Source of the DNA: JAFMJV01 sp963814315
GTDB taxonomy: Bacteria; Chloroflexota; Limnocylindria; Limnocylindrales; CSP1-4
Direction: 5' to 3'
NCBI GenBank assembly: GCA_963814315.1
Contig: CAWFCG010000003.1
Location: 558,001-622,000, forward strand
DNA: 64,000 nucleotides
Position 1 is the stretch's first letter. The number at the start of each line of letters is the position of its first letter. The notes under the pieces are model-generated. The model made no database searches and had not been told where the DNA came from. It was given only the letters and a program-made list of their open reading frames with translations. The translations under genes were made by a program, and so were the position numbers. Positions 10,859-19,594 of this stretch are shown piece after piece.

Positions 10859-12813
10859 GCATCACGTTCGGTCCGGGCGTCTGCGGAGACCTGGACGCAT
10901 CCTCCCGCCGAGAGTGGCTCGTCACCGACGGCCTCGGCGGCTTTGCCATGGGCACCGTCGCGGGACTGCGAACCCGGCGGTACCACGGGCTCCTCATCGC
11001 CGCCGCACACGACGCCGCCCACGGCACCGCCGAACGGATGCTGGGACTCGCGGCACTCGACGCGATCCTGGTCATCGGCGACGCGCGCATCCGGCTCGCC
11101 ACGGACGAGTGGGCCGATGGCACGGTCGACCCGCGTGGGCACGAGGTGCTGGCGAGCTTCACGCTCGACCGCGGCGTGCCCCGATGGCGCTGGCAGATGG
11201 GCGGGATCATCCTCGAACGCGAGTTGGCGATGGCCCATGGCCGCTGTGTCGTCGGCGTGGTCCACCGGCTCGTGCGCGCCGACGGACCGCTGCGTCTGGT
11301 GCTGACCCCGCTGTGCACGTGGCGCAGCGTGCATGGTGAGCGTCTTGCCGAAGGCTCCCCGTCCATCGAGGCTACGGCGGACGGATTCGTGTTCGAGGCT
11401 GCCTACCGGGTCGCCGGGCCGGGGTGGCAGCCGCAGGGCAGTTGGTACCGCGACATCCGCTACCGCGAGGAGGCCGCCCGGGGGCTCAACGACCGCGAGG
11501 ACGTCTGGGCCGCGGGAACGTTCGAGGCGACCCTGCGATCCGGTCAGACGCTGGAGGTCACGGCGGCCACGGCCCCCTACGAGGGCAGGCTGCCGCTCGC
11601 GAGTGAGCTGGTCGACGACGCGAAGGCGCGGGCCGAGAGCCTGGTGATGCGTGCCGCCGGGCAGGACGCCGTCGATCGGCAGCTGCTGATCGCCGCGGAC
11701 CAGTTCGTGATCGAGAGCACCGGCGGCCCCACCGCCGTGGCCGGTTATCCCTGGTTCGGCGAGTGGTCCCGGGACCTGATGACGTCCTACGAGGGCCTGT
11801 TCCTGGCGACCGCCCGCTGGGACGAGGGCCGTGCCTGTCTTCGCCGCACCGCCGCGACGGTCTCGGAGGGGATGCTCGCGAACACCGCCGACACGGGGAC
11901 GCTCGAGTACAACACCGCGGACGGAACGCTCTGGTTCGTGCACGCCATCGGCCGTCACCTCGCGGTCACCGGCGACGAGGACCTGGGCGCCGAGCTGGCT
12001 CACGTGGTGCGGGCGATCGTGGAGCACCACGTCGCCGGCACCCGGTTCGGCATCGTGGTCGACCCCGCCGATGGACTGCTGCGACAGGGCGCGGAGGGAC
12101 TGGCGCTGACCTGGATGGACGCGCGGGTCGACGCTCGGCCGGTCACGGCACGTGCGGGCAAGCCGGTGGAAATCAACGCCTTGTGGATCGAGACGCTCGC
12201 AGTGGCTCGGCAGCTGCTGGCCGGGACCCCGTCAGGTGACGCCTGCGCCACCCTGCGAGCACAGGCCGCCGGCTCATTCGGGCGTCGCTTCGTGCGGACC
12301 GATGGGTACGGACTCCTCGACGTGGTCGACGGTCCCGACGGAGACGACGCCTCGGTGCGGCCCAACCAGCTGCTCGCCGTGTCCCTCCCCCACGGTCCAC
12401 TCGCTGGCCCCGAGTCGCTGCCGACTGCGCGCGCCCTCGTCGATGTCTGCGAGCGAGCCCTGTTGACACCACTCGGTCTGCGATCCCTCTCGCCCCACGA
12501 CCCCGGGTACCGGGGACGGCATCGGGGCGGCCCGCACGAGCGTGATGAGGCCTATCACCAGGGGACCGTCTGGCCGTGGCTGATGGGCCCCTTCGTCGAC
12601 GCCGCCAGGCGGGTAGAGGCACCCCTCACGGGGGTCCTCGACGGCCTTGAGGCACATCTTGGCGAATGGGGGCTCGGCTCCATCTCGGAGACGGCCGACG
12701 GAGACGCGCCCCACGCGGCGACCGGCTGTCCCTTCCAGGCCTGGTCCGTCGCGGAGATCCTGCGCGCCAGACGCTCGCTCGACGGGCCTCACAGACGGGA
12801 TACGTCGCAGTGA
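10855..12813 (+). CDS. Amylo-alpha-1,6-glucosidase / glycogen debranching enzyme (GDE type, GH133)
   Basis: A 652-residue debranching enzyme of the archaeal/bacterial GDE family, distinct from GlgX. An N-terminal GDE domain (DASSRREWLVTDGLGGFAMG, GLRTRRYHGLLIAA) precedes an alpha/alpha-barrel catalytic domain with AGYPWFGEWSRDLMTSYEGL, NTADGTLWFVHAIG and HQGTVWPWLMGPFVDA. It hydrolyses alpha-1,6-linked glucose at branch stubs. GTG at 10855 overlaps the stop of the glucosidase gene (GTGA), implying translational coupling and also supporting 10858 as that gene's true end. Together the two enzymes would yield free glucose for the dehydrogenase further along. The molybdoenzyme gene follows 54 bases later. 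Confidence 0.9.
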   Translation: MSITFGPGVCGDLDASSRREWLVTDGLGGFAMGTVAGLRTRRYHGLLIAAAHDAAHGTAERMLGLAALDAILVIGDARIRLATDEWADGTVDPRGHEVLASFTLDRGVPRWRWQMGGIILERELAMAHGRCVVGVVHRLVRADGPLRLVLTPLCTWRSVHGERLAEGSPSIEATADGFVFEAAYRVAGPGWQPQGSWYRDIRYREEAARGLNDREDVWAAGTFEATLRSGQTLEVTAATAPYEGRLPLASELVDDAKARAESLVMRAAGQDAVDRQLLIAADQFVIESTGGPTAVAGYPWFGEWSRDLMTSYEGLFLATARWDEGRACLRRTAATVSEGMLANTADTGTLEYNTADGTLWFVHAIGRHLAVTGDEDLGAELAHVVRAIVEHHVAGTRFGIVVDPADGLLRQGAEGLALTWMDARVDARPVTARAGKPVEINALWIETLAVARQLLAGTPSGDACATLRAQAAGSFGRRFVRTDGYGLLDVVDGPDGDDASVRPNQLLAVSLPHGPLAGPESLPTARALVDVCERALLTPLGLRSLSPHDPGYRGRHRGGPHERDEAYHQGTVWPWLMGPFVDAARRVEAPLTGVLDGLEAHLGEWGLGSISETADGDAPHAATGCPFQAWSVAEILRARRSLDGPHRRDTSQ

Positions 12814-12867
12814 TGCACACCTCGGTATCGCCGGCATGAGCGAAGACCAACCAGGATGGAGATCGTG

Positions 12868-15027
12868 ATGAGTTCGATGCCCTCACCGAACGTAGCCAGT
12901 GTCGCCGCGCCGGGCCGGCGGACCGTCTACAGCATGTGCGGCATGTGCGCCGTCCGCTGCCCGATGGAGGTGACCATCAAGGATGGGCGGGCCATCTGGC
13001 TGCAGGGGAATCCGAACGATCCAGCCATCGGCGCCAGCTTGTGCGCCAAGGGTTCGGCAGGCCTGGCGTTCGAGTATGACGATGACCAGCGACCGCAGTC
13101 GCCCTTGATCCGGATGGGTCCACGCGGCGGTGGTCAGTGGCGGAGGGCGTCATGGGACGAGGCCCTCGACCATGTCGCCGACGGCTTGAAGGAGACGCTC
13201 AAGGAGTTCGGCGGACGCGGCATCGCCCTGTCCGACCGGGGCGGCCCCTTCACCGATCTGACCCGGACCTTCGTGCAGGCGTTGGGTTCACCCAACTACT
13301 TCAACCACGACGCGGGCTGCGGGGGCAATGTCCACAACGCGGCACGCTCCATCCTCGGCTTCTCCCACGAGGGGCTCATCCCCGACCTGGGGCACGCCAA
13401 GCACCTGGTGCTCTACGGTCGCAATATCGTCGAATCCCTGATGGTCAAGGAGGCCAAGGCCTTCATGGCCGCCGTGGCCCGCGGGATGCGTGTCACCTAC
13501 ATCGATCCTCGCGCTGGCATGACCGCGGCCAAGGCCACCCGATACTGGCAGGTGCGCCCCAACAGCGACTATGCCCTCAACCTCGCCATCATCCACGAGA
13601 TCCTGGAGCGCGAGGTGTACGACAAGGACTTCGTCGCCCGCTTCGTTTCCGGCATGGACGAGCTGCGCGAGGCAGTCAAGGAAACCACCCCGGAATGGCA
13701 GGCGCCCCACACCGGCGTCTCGGCCGATCAGCTTCGCGCCTTCGTCGGCGAGGTTGCCGAAGACGCGCCGCAAGTGATCTTCCATCCGGGCTGGATGTCG
13801 GCCCGTCACAAGCAATCGTTCTACGTCAGTCGCAGCGCCCTGATCCTCAACGCACTGATGGGCAACTTCGAGATGCCCGGTGGGTTCATCTTCGGGAAGT
13901 CGCCTGAGTTCTACGGTGGCAAGAGCCTGAACCGCCTGGGCGATCGTGCGCCCCAGGTCGTGGAGCCGCGCGTGGATGGCGCCGGCACCGACCGACCATC
14001 CTGGGATCCGCAGATCGGGATGCTGCACCAGGCTTTCGCCGCCATGGAGTCTGGTCGGCCCTATGGCATCGGCGCCTACTTCGCCTACCGCCACGATCCC
14101 TTCACCGGCCTGCCCGACCCGGAGCAGACGCGAAAAGCGCTCGACAAGCTCAAGCTGATCGTGTCGATCGATGTGCGCTATTCGGAGATGGGCTGGTTCG
14201 CCGATGTCATCCTGCCCGAGTCGACCTACCTCGAGCGCGCCAACATCCTGACGCAGATGCCCGGCCCGGTCGCCGTCTACGCCATGCGTGACCAGGCCAT
14301 CGCCCCGCGCTTCGACAGTCGCCCAGCGTGGTGGATCTTCCGCGAGATCCTGCGCCGCATGGGCATCAAGGACGTCCTCGACTTCGAGACCATCGAGGAG
14401 CTCTGGAGCTACCAGCTCGATGGCACGGGCGTCAGCGTCTCCGAGATGCGTGAGACCGGCATCGTCCCCTTGGCGACGGCACCCAGGCTCATCGCTCGCG
14501 ACGATCTCAAGTTCCCGACGCCTTCGGGGAAGATCGAGATCGAGAGCAGCATCCTTGGTCAAGCCGGGCTGCCGAGCCTGCCTGCGTATGTCCCGAAGGA
14601 TGCGCCGACGGGCGACGAGTTCACGCTGCTGTTCGCGAAGACGGCGACACTCGCCCACGGTCAGTCGCTCAACAACCCACTGCTCGCCGAGCGAGCGCCG
14701 GAGCAGGTCCTCTGGATCCACCCTGAGCGTGCCGAGCACCTCGGCATCGCTGACGGTGACGAGGTGGAGATCACCGGGCGGGGGCCGTACTCCGGCCGAC
14801 TCAAGGCCAACGTGACGCCGTGGATCCATCCCGAAGCGGTCTTCATGCTGCACGGCTATGGGGCCACCGTGCCGCTGGCCACCCGCGCCCGCGGCCGCGG
14901 CGTAGCGGACCAGCGCCTCCAGCACGGCAAGCTCTTCGAGTTCGATCCGGCGGGCGGTGGCTGTGCCATGACCGAGACCAGGGTCCGCGTGAGACCGGTT
15001 GCCACGGCGAAGGGAGGGGTCCAGTGA
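12868..15027 (+). CDS. Molybdopterin oxidoreductase catalytic subunit (PsrA/PhsA-like), cytoplasmic
   Basis: Mo/W-bisPGD enzyme of 719 residues. An N-terminal [4Fe-4S] site is visible as Cys24, Cys27, Cys31 and Cys59 (CX2CX3CX27C). The likely metal ligand is Cys151 in NHDAGCGGNVHN, pointing to the Cys-ligated group (polysulfide/thiosulfate reductase, nitrate reductase and formate dehydrogenase relatives). A C-terminal dinucleotide-binding domain follows (AHGQSLNNPLLAERAPEQVLWIHPE). There is no twin-arginine signal, so it should stay in the cytoplasm, unlike most PsrA/PhsA proteins. The start ATG 12868 has GGATGGAG just upstream; 12856 is an alternative. The stop overlaps the next start (GTGA). 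No membrane anchor subunit is encoded nearby. The substrate cannot be told from the sequence. Confidence 0.88.
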   Translation: MSSMPSPNVASVAAPGRRTVYSMCGMCAVRCPMEVTIKDGRAIWLQGNPNDPAIGASLCAKGSAGLAFEYDDDQRPQSPLIRMGPRGGGQWRRASWDEALDHVADGLKETLKEFGGRGIALSDRGGPFTDLTRTFVQALGSPNYFNHDAGCGGNVHNAARSILGFSHEGLIPDLGHAKHLVLYGRNIVESLMVKEAKAFMAAVARGMRVTYIDPRAGMTAAKATRYWQVRPNSDYALNLAIIHEILEREVYDKDFVARFVSGMDELREAVKETTPEWQAPHTGVSADQLRAFVGEVAEDAPQVIFHPGWMSARHKQSFYVSRSALILNALMGNFEMPGGFIFGKSPEFYGGKSLNRLGDRAPQVVEPRVDGAGTDRPSWDPQIGMLHQAFAAMESGRPYGIGAYFAYRHDPFTGLPDPEQTRKALDKLKLIVSIDVRYSEMGWFADVILPESTYLERANILTQMPGPVAVYAMRDQAIAPRFDSRPAWWIFREILRRMGIKDVLDFETIEELWSYQLDGTGVSVSEMRETGIVPLATAPRLIARDDLKFPTPSGKIEIESSILGQAGLPSLPAYVPKDAPTGDEFTLLFAKTATLAHGQSLNNPLLAERAPEQVLWIHPERAEHLGIADGDEVEITGRGPYSGRLKANVTPWIHPEAVFMLHGYGATVPLATRARGRGVADQRLQHGKLFEFDPAGGGCAMTETRVRVRPVATAKGGVQ

Positions 15028-15551
15028 GCGAGTACATCCTTCGCCACGACGAGGCCAGCTGCATCGGATGCCTGGCCTGCGAAGTCGCCTGCAAGAGCAA
15101 CAAGGACCTGGGCCCCGGCCCTGACCCCTGCCAGCTGATCACGTTGGGGCCCCTCGACGTGGGTGGGCAGCCGCGGATGCGCTTCGTGTTCATGCCTTGC
15201 TTCCATTGCGAAGATCCGTGGTGCGTCAGAGCGTGCCCGACCGGCGCCATGCAGAAGCGCGAGCGGGACGGCATCGTCTTCGTGGACCACAGCATCTGCA
15301 TCGGCTGCAAGAGCTGTATCGCCGCGTGCCCCTGGGGCACGCCGCAATGGGATCCGGTCACTCGTAAGGTGGTCAAGTGCGATTACTGCCTCGATCGTGT
15401 CGATGCCGGGCTGCAACCGGCCTGCGTCACCAAGTGCGTCACCGGATGCCTGTCCTTCGGTGTGGCCGACGCGGTCCCTGACCCACGACGTGAGCGGTAC
15501 GCGCGCCACCTCATCGCAGAGCCGCCGACCGAGGCCGTCGACGAGCCATGA
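15024..15551 (+). CDS. Fe-S electron-transfer subunit with four [4Fe-4S] clusters
   Basis: A 175-residue ferredoxin-like subunit of the DmsB/PsrB/HycB class. Cysteine groups in order are CIGCLACEVAC near the N-terminus, CFHCEDPWCVRACP, CIGCKSCIAACPWG, and CDYC with a downstream CVTKC, enough for four cubane clusters. It should wire the molybdenum centre at 12868-15027 to the flavoprotein encoded next. Start GTG 15024 has AGGGAGGGG upstream and overlaps the previous stop. Its own stop overlaps the ATG of the following gene (ATGA at 15548), so the three subunits are translationally coupled and probably form a complex. No Tat or Sec signal is present. Confidence 0.9.
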   Translation: MSEYILRHDEASCIGCLACEVACKSNKDLGPGPDPCQLITLGPLDVGGQPRMRFVFMPCFHCEDPWCVRACPTGAMQKRERDGIVFVDHSICIGCKSCIAACPWGTPQWDPVTRKVVKCDYCLDRVDAGLQPACVTKCVTGCLSFGVADAVPDPRRERYARHLIAEPPTEAVDEP

Positions 15552-18517
15552 GTGACCTTGCGCTGCTTCCGTCCTGGCTCGACGCCGGGGCTGCTGCCTT
15601 GGCTGGCGCGGTGCCGCCCGCGCGGACCCTCGCCGGGGCGCTGCCGGGCCTCGACCAGGCCCAGGCTATGACGCCGTATCAGCGACTGCAGCACGTCGAG
15701 GCGTCGCGCCTTGCGGCGTGTACTGGCGCCGGCGAGCCGATCTTCGTCAGTTGGCGGCGGTTCCTGCGCGGCCACGGGCCATCGGTGCTCGTCATCGACG
15801 CCACCGACCTCGACCCCAGGTCACGCGGCTCGGCTGCGATCCTCAAGGGAGCCCCATGGCTGCTCGCCGAGGGCGTGCTCATCGCTGCCGGGCTGCGCGA
15901 CAGCCTGACCGTCGAGTTGCGGCTGGCGACCGAGCTGGCCGGCTATGAGGCGGCATTCCTGAACGCGGTGGACGCCATCCGGGCGCTCGCCCAGGTCGCC
16001 AGCCCCCACCGACAAGTGGTGGTGGTGCGGGACAGTCGACCGAGCTGCTGGGGGGAGCGACCGGTCGGCAATGCGGCACAGCTGATCCACGCGCCGGAGA
16101 CATGGTGCCGCATCGCCCTCCTGTTCGCCGCGGCCCCGGGGCTCGACGCGTCCCTGCTGACACTGCGGCGCGGCATGAAGCAACGGGGCCTCGTCGAGCT
16201 CGAACGGTCCGGCAACCTGGGCAGCCAGATCAGCGGCTGGGGTGGCGGCATCGAGGTGGCAGGCCAGGACGCCGTGCTCACGTTCGACGACGGGCTGGGC
16301 GGCTTTCTGCCGCTTTCCGCGGCTGACCTCCCATGCGATCCGCTTTCGCTCGAGGGTGTCGGCATCATCCCGGCACCGTCGAGCCTCATGGTGATGGCCC
16401 AGGGTGTCTGCGTCGTCAAACAGACCCGACGTGCCCTCTATCGCCACTGGCAGCTCGCCGACGGTGAGACCGAGGCGGTCCGCGCGCTGCTGGCACGCGC
16501 GGCGCGCCTGGCCACCGAGGTCACCCTCGGTCGCGGCGAGACGGGCTACCTCGACGCTCTCGACGAGCTGTCTCTCGAGCTGGCGACGCAGGGGCTGGCG
16601 GCGGCCTGGCCGTTGGGCAGCTCCCTGGCCCACTTCCGCGAGCAGTGGGAGCAGCATGTGCGGCGCGACTCGTGCTCGGAAGGCGTCTGTCTTGAGCGTC
16701 GCCCAGCCCCGTGCCACGGCACGTGTCCGGCCAATATCGACATCCCCAGCTTCATCGCTCACCTGGGACGGGGCGACTACCAAGCCACCATCGAAGTCAT
16801 CCGTCGTGACAACCCGCTGCCGCTCACCTGCGGCCTGGTCTGCCCGGCGCCCTGCGAATCCGCCTGCGTCCGCGGCGGCAGCGATGGCCCGGTCTTCATC
16901 CGGCCGCTCAAGGCCAAGGCCGCGGAACACTGCCTCGCCGACGGTGGCTACCCGCAGCCGGCCATCGCCCCCAGCACGGGCAAGCGCATCGGGATCGTGG
17001 GTGCCGGACCATCCGGGCTCACCGCGGCCTACTACCTGCGCACGTACGGACACGAGGTCGAGATCTTCGAGGCGCTCGAGAAGGCCGGCGGACAGTTGCG
17101 CTATGGGATCCCGGCCTACCGACTGCCGCCCGACCTTCTCGACCAGGAGATCGACCAGATCCGGGTGCTCGGTATCCCCATCCACACGAGCGCCCCGGTC
17201 ACCAACCTCGAGGCCTTCCGTCGCGATTACGACGCGGTCTTCATGGGCCTCGGCACCCAGCGCGCGCGTCTCCTCCCTGTCGACGGCGTCCATCAGCCCT
17301 TCGTGCTCGGGGGCATCGACTTCCTGCACGCTGTGCGCAGGGGTGAACCGGTGCACGTGGGTCCACGGGTCGTCGTCATCGGTGGTGGCAACGTCTCGAT
17401 CGACGTGGCACTGACCGCGCTGCGGCAGGGCGCCCGACAGGTAGACCTGACCTCGCTCGAGAAACGCCGCCACATGCCGGCCAGCCCGGACGAGATCGAG
17501 CTCGCCGTGGGCGAAGGGGTCCGGGTGCATGCAGGCTGGGGGCCCGTGAGCATCGATGAGGACGGCCAGGTCACGCTGCAGTTCTGCGAGCAGACGCACG
17601 ATGCCACGGGCGCCTTCGATCCGACGTTCGACACCTCGCGACTACTCAAGCTGGAGGCCGATCAAGTCATCTTCGCCACTGGTCAGGGCACCGACCTGGC
17701 CATCCTCGATGGCAGCGCGGTCACGAACACCCATGGCTTCATCGTGGCTGACCCGAAGACCTTGATGACGAGCGAGGCGGGGGTCTTCGCCGGCGGTGAT
17801 GCGGAGCATGGCCCGCGGACCGCCGTCGAGGCGATCCGCTCCGGGAAGATCGCCGCGGCAGCCATCGATGCCTGGCTGCGCGGGGAGCCTATCGACCCCC
17901 TCGTCGGCCAGCCCGTGCGGCGCGATGAGGTGATCCCCCTCCGGGTCAGCGCACACGACCGCACCTTCCGGTCGCGTGCCGTGATGCCGGAGCGGACCGT
18001 CGAGGAGGTCCTCGGCGAGGGCAACTACGTCCAGATCGACGAGGGCCTGACCGACGCGATGGCGCACCACGAAGCCCGCAGATGCCTGCGCTGCGACATC
18101 TGCATCGGTTGCGGCCTGTGCATGGCTGCCTGCAGCGAGATGGGCATCGAGGCACTCCGCCTGGCCGACACGTCGGCCGGTCGGCTCGCCTACTTCGATT
18201 TCCTGCGTGCCGGCGACCTGTGTATCGGATGCGGTGCCTGCACCGAGGTCTGCCCGACCGGCGCCATCCACTTCGAGGACGAGGGCGGAGAGCGACGGAC
18301 CGTCATCACCGGAACCGTCGTCCGGGTGCAACCACTGCTGACGTGCAGCGGTTGCGGCACGTCGACACAGACACCGGCTCATCGGGCGTTCGTTCGGGAG
18401 CGCCTCCCGGTGCACATGGCGGCGCAGCTCGATCGCGAGCTGTGCCCGTCCTGTGCACGACAGCGGGCCGATCGACCCGCTGTCATCGGCAGCCTAGCCA
18501 CACCAAGGGACATGTAG
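15548..18517 (+). CDS. NuoF-like/GltD-like fusion flavoprotein with ferredoxin domains (probable NAD(P)H subunit)
   Basis: A 989-residue multidomain protein. Residues ~1-370 resemble a degenerate NuoF: LKGAPWLLAEGVLIAAG, LGGFLPLSAADLPCDPLS and SLAHFREQWEQH match its frame. The NuoF FMN/NADH glycine loop and the C-terminal four-cysteine motif are not visible. Residues ~376-830 are GltD-like: a Cys-rich entry (CHGTCPANIDIPSFI, CGLVCPAPCESAC), the FAD loop GIVGAGPSGLTAAYYL near 480 and the nucleotide loop VVVIGGGNVSIDVALTA near 608. Residues ~846-905 carry two ferredoxin motifs (CDICIGCGLCMAAC, CIGCGACTEVCP), and CSGCG plus CPSC near the end may bind another cluster or zinc. It would pass electrons between NAD(P)H and the molybdoenzyme. 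NuoF-GltD fusions occur with some soluble formate dehydrogenases. Confidence 0.85.
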   Translation: MSDLALLPSWLDAGAAALAGAVPPARTLAGALPGLDQAQAMTPYQRLQHVEASRLAACTGAGEPIFVSWRRFLRGHGPSVLVIDATDLDPRSRGSAAILKGAPWLLAEGVLIAAGLRDSLTVELRLATELAGYEAAFLNAVDAIRALAQVASPHRQVVVVRDSRPSCWGERPVGNAAQLIHAPETWCRIALLFAAAPGLDASLLTLRRGMKQRGLVELERSGNLGSQISGWGGGIEVAGQDAVLTFDDGLGGFLPLSAADLPCDPLSLEGVGIIPAPSSLMVMAQGVCVVKQTRRALYRHWQLADGETEAVRALLARAARLATEVTLGRGETGYLDALDELSLELATQGLAAAWPLGSSLAHFREQWEQHVRRDSCSEGVCLERRPAPCHGTCPANIDIPSFIAHLGRGDYQATIEVIRRDNPLPLTCGLVCPAPCESACVRGGSDGPVFIRPLKAKAAEHCLADGGYPQPAIAPSTGKRIGIVGAGPSGLTAAYYLRTYGHEVEIFEALEKAGGQLRYGIPAYRLPPDLLDQEIDQIRVLGIPIHTSAPVTNLEAFRRDYDAVFMGLGTQRARLLPVDGVHQPFVLGGIDFLHAVRRGEPVHVGPRVVVIGGGNVSIDVALTALRQGARQVDLTSLEKRRHMPASPDEIELAVGEGVRVHAGWGPVSIDEDGQVTLQFCEQTHDATGAFDPTFDTSRLLKLEADQVIFATGQGTDLAILDGSAVTNTHGFIVADPKTLMTSEAGVFAGGDAEHGPRTAVEAIRSGKIAAAAIDAWLRGEPIDPLVGQPVRRDEVIPLRVSAHDRTFRSRAVMPERTVEEVLGEGNYVQIDEGLTDAMAHHEARRCLRCDICIGCGLCMAACSEMGIEALRLADTSAGRLAYFDFLRAGDLCIGCGACTEVCPTGAIHFEDEGGERRTVITGTVVRVQPLLTCSGCGTSTQTPAHRAFVRERLPVHMAAQLDRELCPSCARQRADRPAVIGSLATPRDM

Positions 18518-18545
18518 TCACGTCCGGTCGGACGAAGGAGGAGTC

Positions 18546-19592
18546 ATGAAGGCCATCACGGTACAGCCAGGGCTTGCACATTCGGTCCGCTTCGAGGAGG
18601 TCTCCGAGCCGGATGAAAGCAGTGGTTCGATCCTCGTCGAGGCGGTGGCTGTCGGCATCTGCGGCACGGACGTCGAGATCGCCTCTGGCGCCTATGGCTG
18701 GGCACCCCCGGGCCGGGAGCGGCTCATCCTCGGCCACGAGTCGCTGGGTCGCGTGGTGGACCCGGGTGGCGACCTGAGTGTGAAGGCGGGTGACCTGGTC
18801 GTGGGCATCGTGCGGCGCCCCGACCCGGTGCCCTGCCCCAACTGTGCGGTCGGCGAGTGGGACATGTGTCGCAACGGGCAGTACACCGAGCGCGGCATCA
18901 AGCAGATCGACGGCTTCATGTCCGAGCGCTGGCGTATCGAGCCGGGCTACTTCACCAAGGTGGATTCCTCGCTCGGGCTGCTGGGCGTGTTGCTTGAGCC
19001 GACGACGGTGGTGACCAAGGCCTGGGAGCTGGTCCAGGCGATGCAGGCGCGCGCCTTCTGGGTACCCAAGGTGGCCCTCGTCACCGGCGCCGGCCCGATC
19101 GGCCTGCTGGCGGCGCTCATCGGCACCCAGCTGGGTCTCGAGGTCCACGTCCTCGACCGCGTCAGCGAGGGCCTGAAGCCGCAGCTCGTGCGCGACCTTG
19201 GCGCCATCTACCACACCGGTGCCATCGGCGACATCGGTGTCGAGCCCGACGTCGTCATCGAATGCACCGGCGTTGGACCGGTCATCGTGGACGCCGTCAG
19301 CCACGTCGGCTCCGGCGGGGTCGTCTGTCTCACGGGTGTCGGCAGCGGCGGCCCCGCGAGCGGCGAGTCTCCCGCGAACATGGCCAAGGAGATCGTGCTG
19401 CAGAACAACGTGGTGGTCGGCTCGGTGAACGCCAACCGGCGCCACTTCTACCGGGCGTCACGCGTGCTCGCCGGCGCCGATCAGGCCTGGCTGCAGAAGC
19501 TGATCACGCGCCGCGTACCTCTGCAGGACATCGCCACTGCGCTGCAGCATGGACCGGATGACATCAAGGTCGTCCTGGACTTCAGTGCCTGA
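18546..19592 (+). CDS. Glucose 1-dehydrogenase (zinc-dependent MDR, archaeal type)
   Basis: A 348-residue medium-chain dehydrogenase closest in layout to Sulfolobus/Thermoplasma-type glucose dehydrogenases, which oxidise glucose with NAD(P)+ to gluconolactone. Catalytic zinc ligands are visible as Cys39 (GICGTDVE) and His64-Glu65 (GHES). A Cys cluster (CPNCAVGEWDMC) marks the structural-zinc loop. The Rossmann motif is VTGAGPIGLLAAL. The family feature GIKQIDGFMSERW is present, as is the C-terminal KVVLDFSA end. GAAGGAGGAGTC immediately precedes the ATG. The gene begins 28 bases after the flavoprotein gene and is followed after two bases by a lactonase gene, which strongly supports the sugar substrate. 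Confidence 0.87.
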   Translation: MKAITVQPGLAHSVRFEEVSEPDESSGSILVEAVAVGICGTDVEIASGAYGWAPPGRERLILGHESLGRVVDPGGDLSVKAGDLVVGIVRRPDPVPCPNCAVGEWDMCRNGQYTERGIKQIDGFMSERWRIEPGYFTKVDSSLGLLGVLLEPTTVVTKAWELVQAMQARAFWVPKVALVTGAGPIGLLAALIGTQLGLEVHVLDRVSEGLKPQLVRDLGAIYHTGAIGDIGVEPDVVIECTGVGPVIVDAVSHVGSGGVVCLTGVGSGGPASGESPANMAKEIVLQNNVVVGSVNANRRHFYRASRVLAGADQAWLQKLITRRVPLQDIATALQHGPDDIKVVLDFSA

Positions 19593-19594
19593 CG

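Noticed and set aside
12868..15027. Calling the molybdoenzyme a thiosulfate or polysulfide reductase
   Set aside because: The Cys ligand and size fit that group, but the lack of a Tat signal and membrane subunit and the presence of a NAD(P)H-type partner make the substrate undecidable from sequence.
15821..17599. A 592-codon minus-strand open frame
   Set aside because: Antisense to the NuoF/GltD-like fusion gene, Arg/Gly/His-rich and without motifs.
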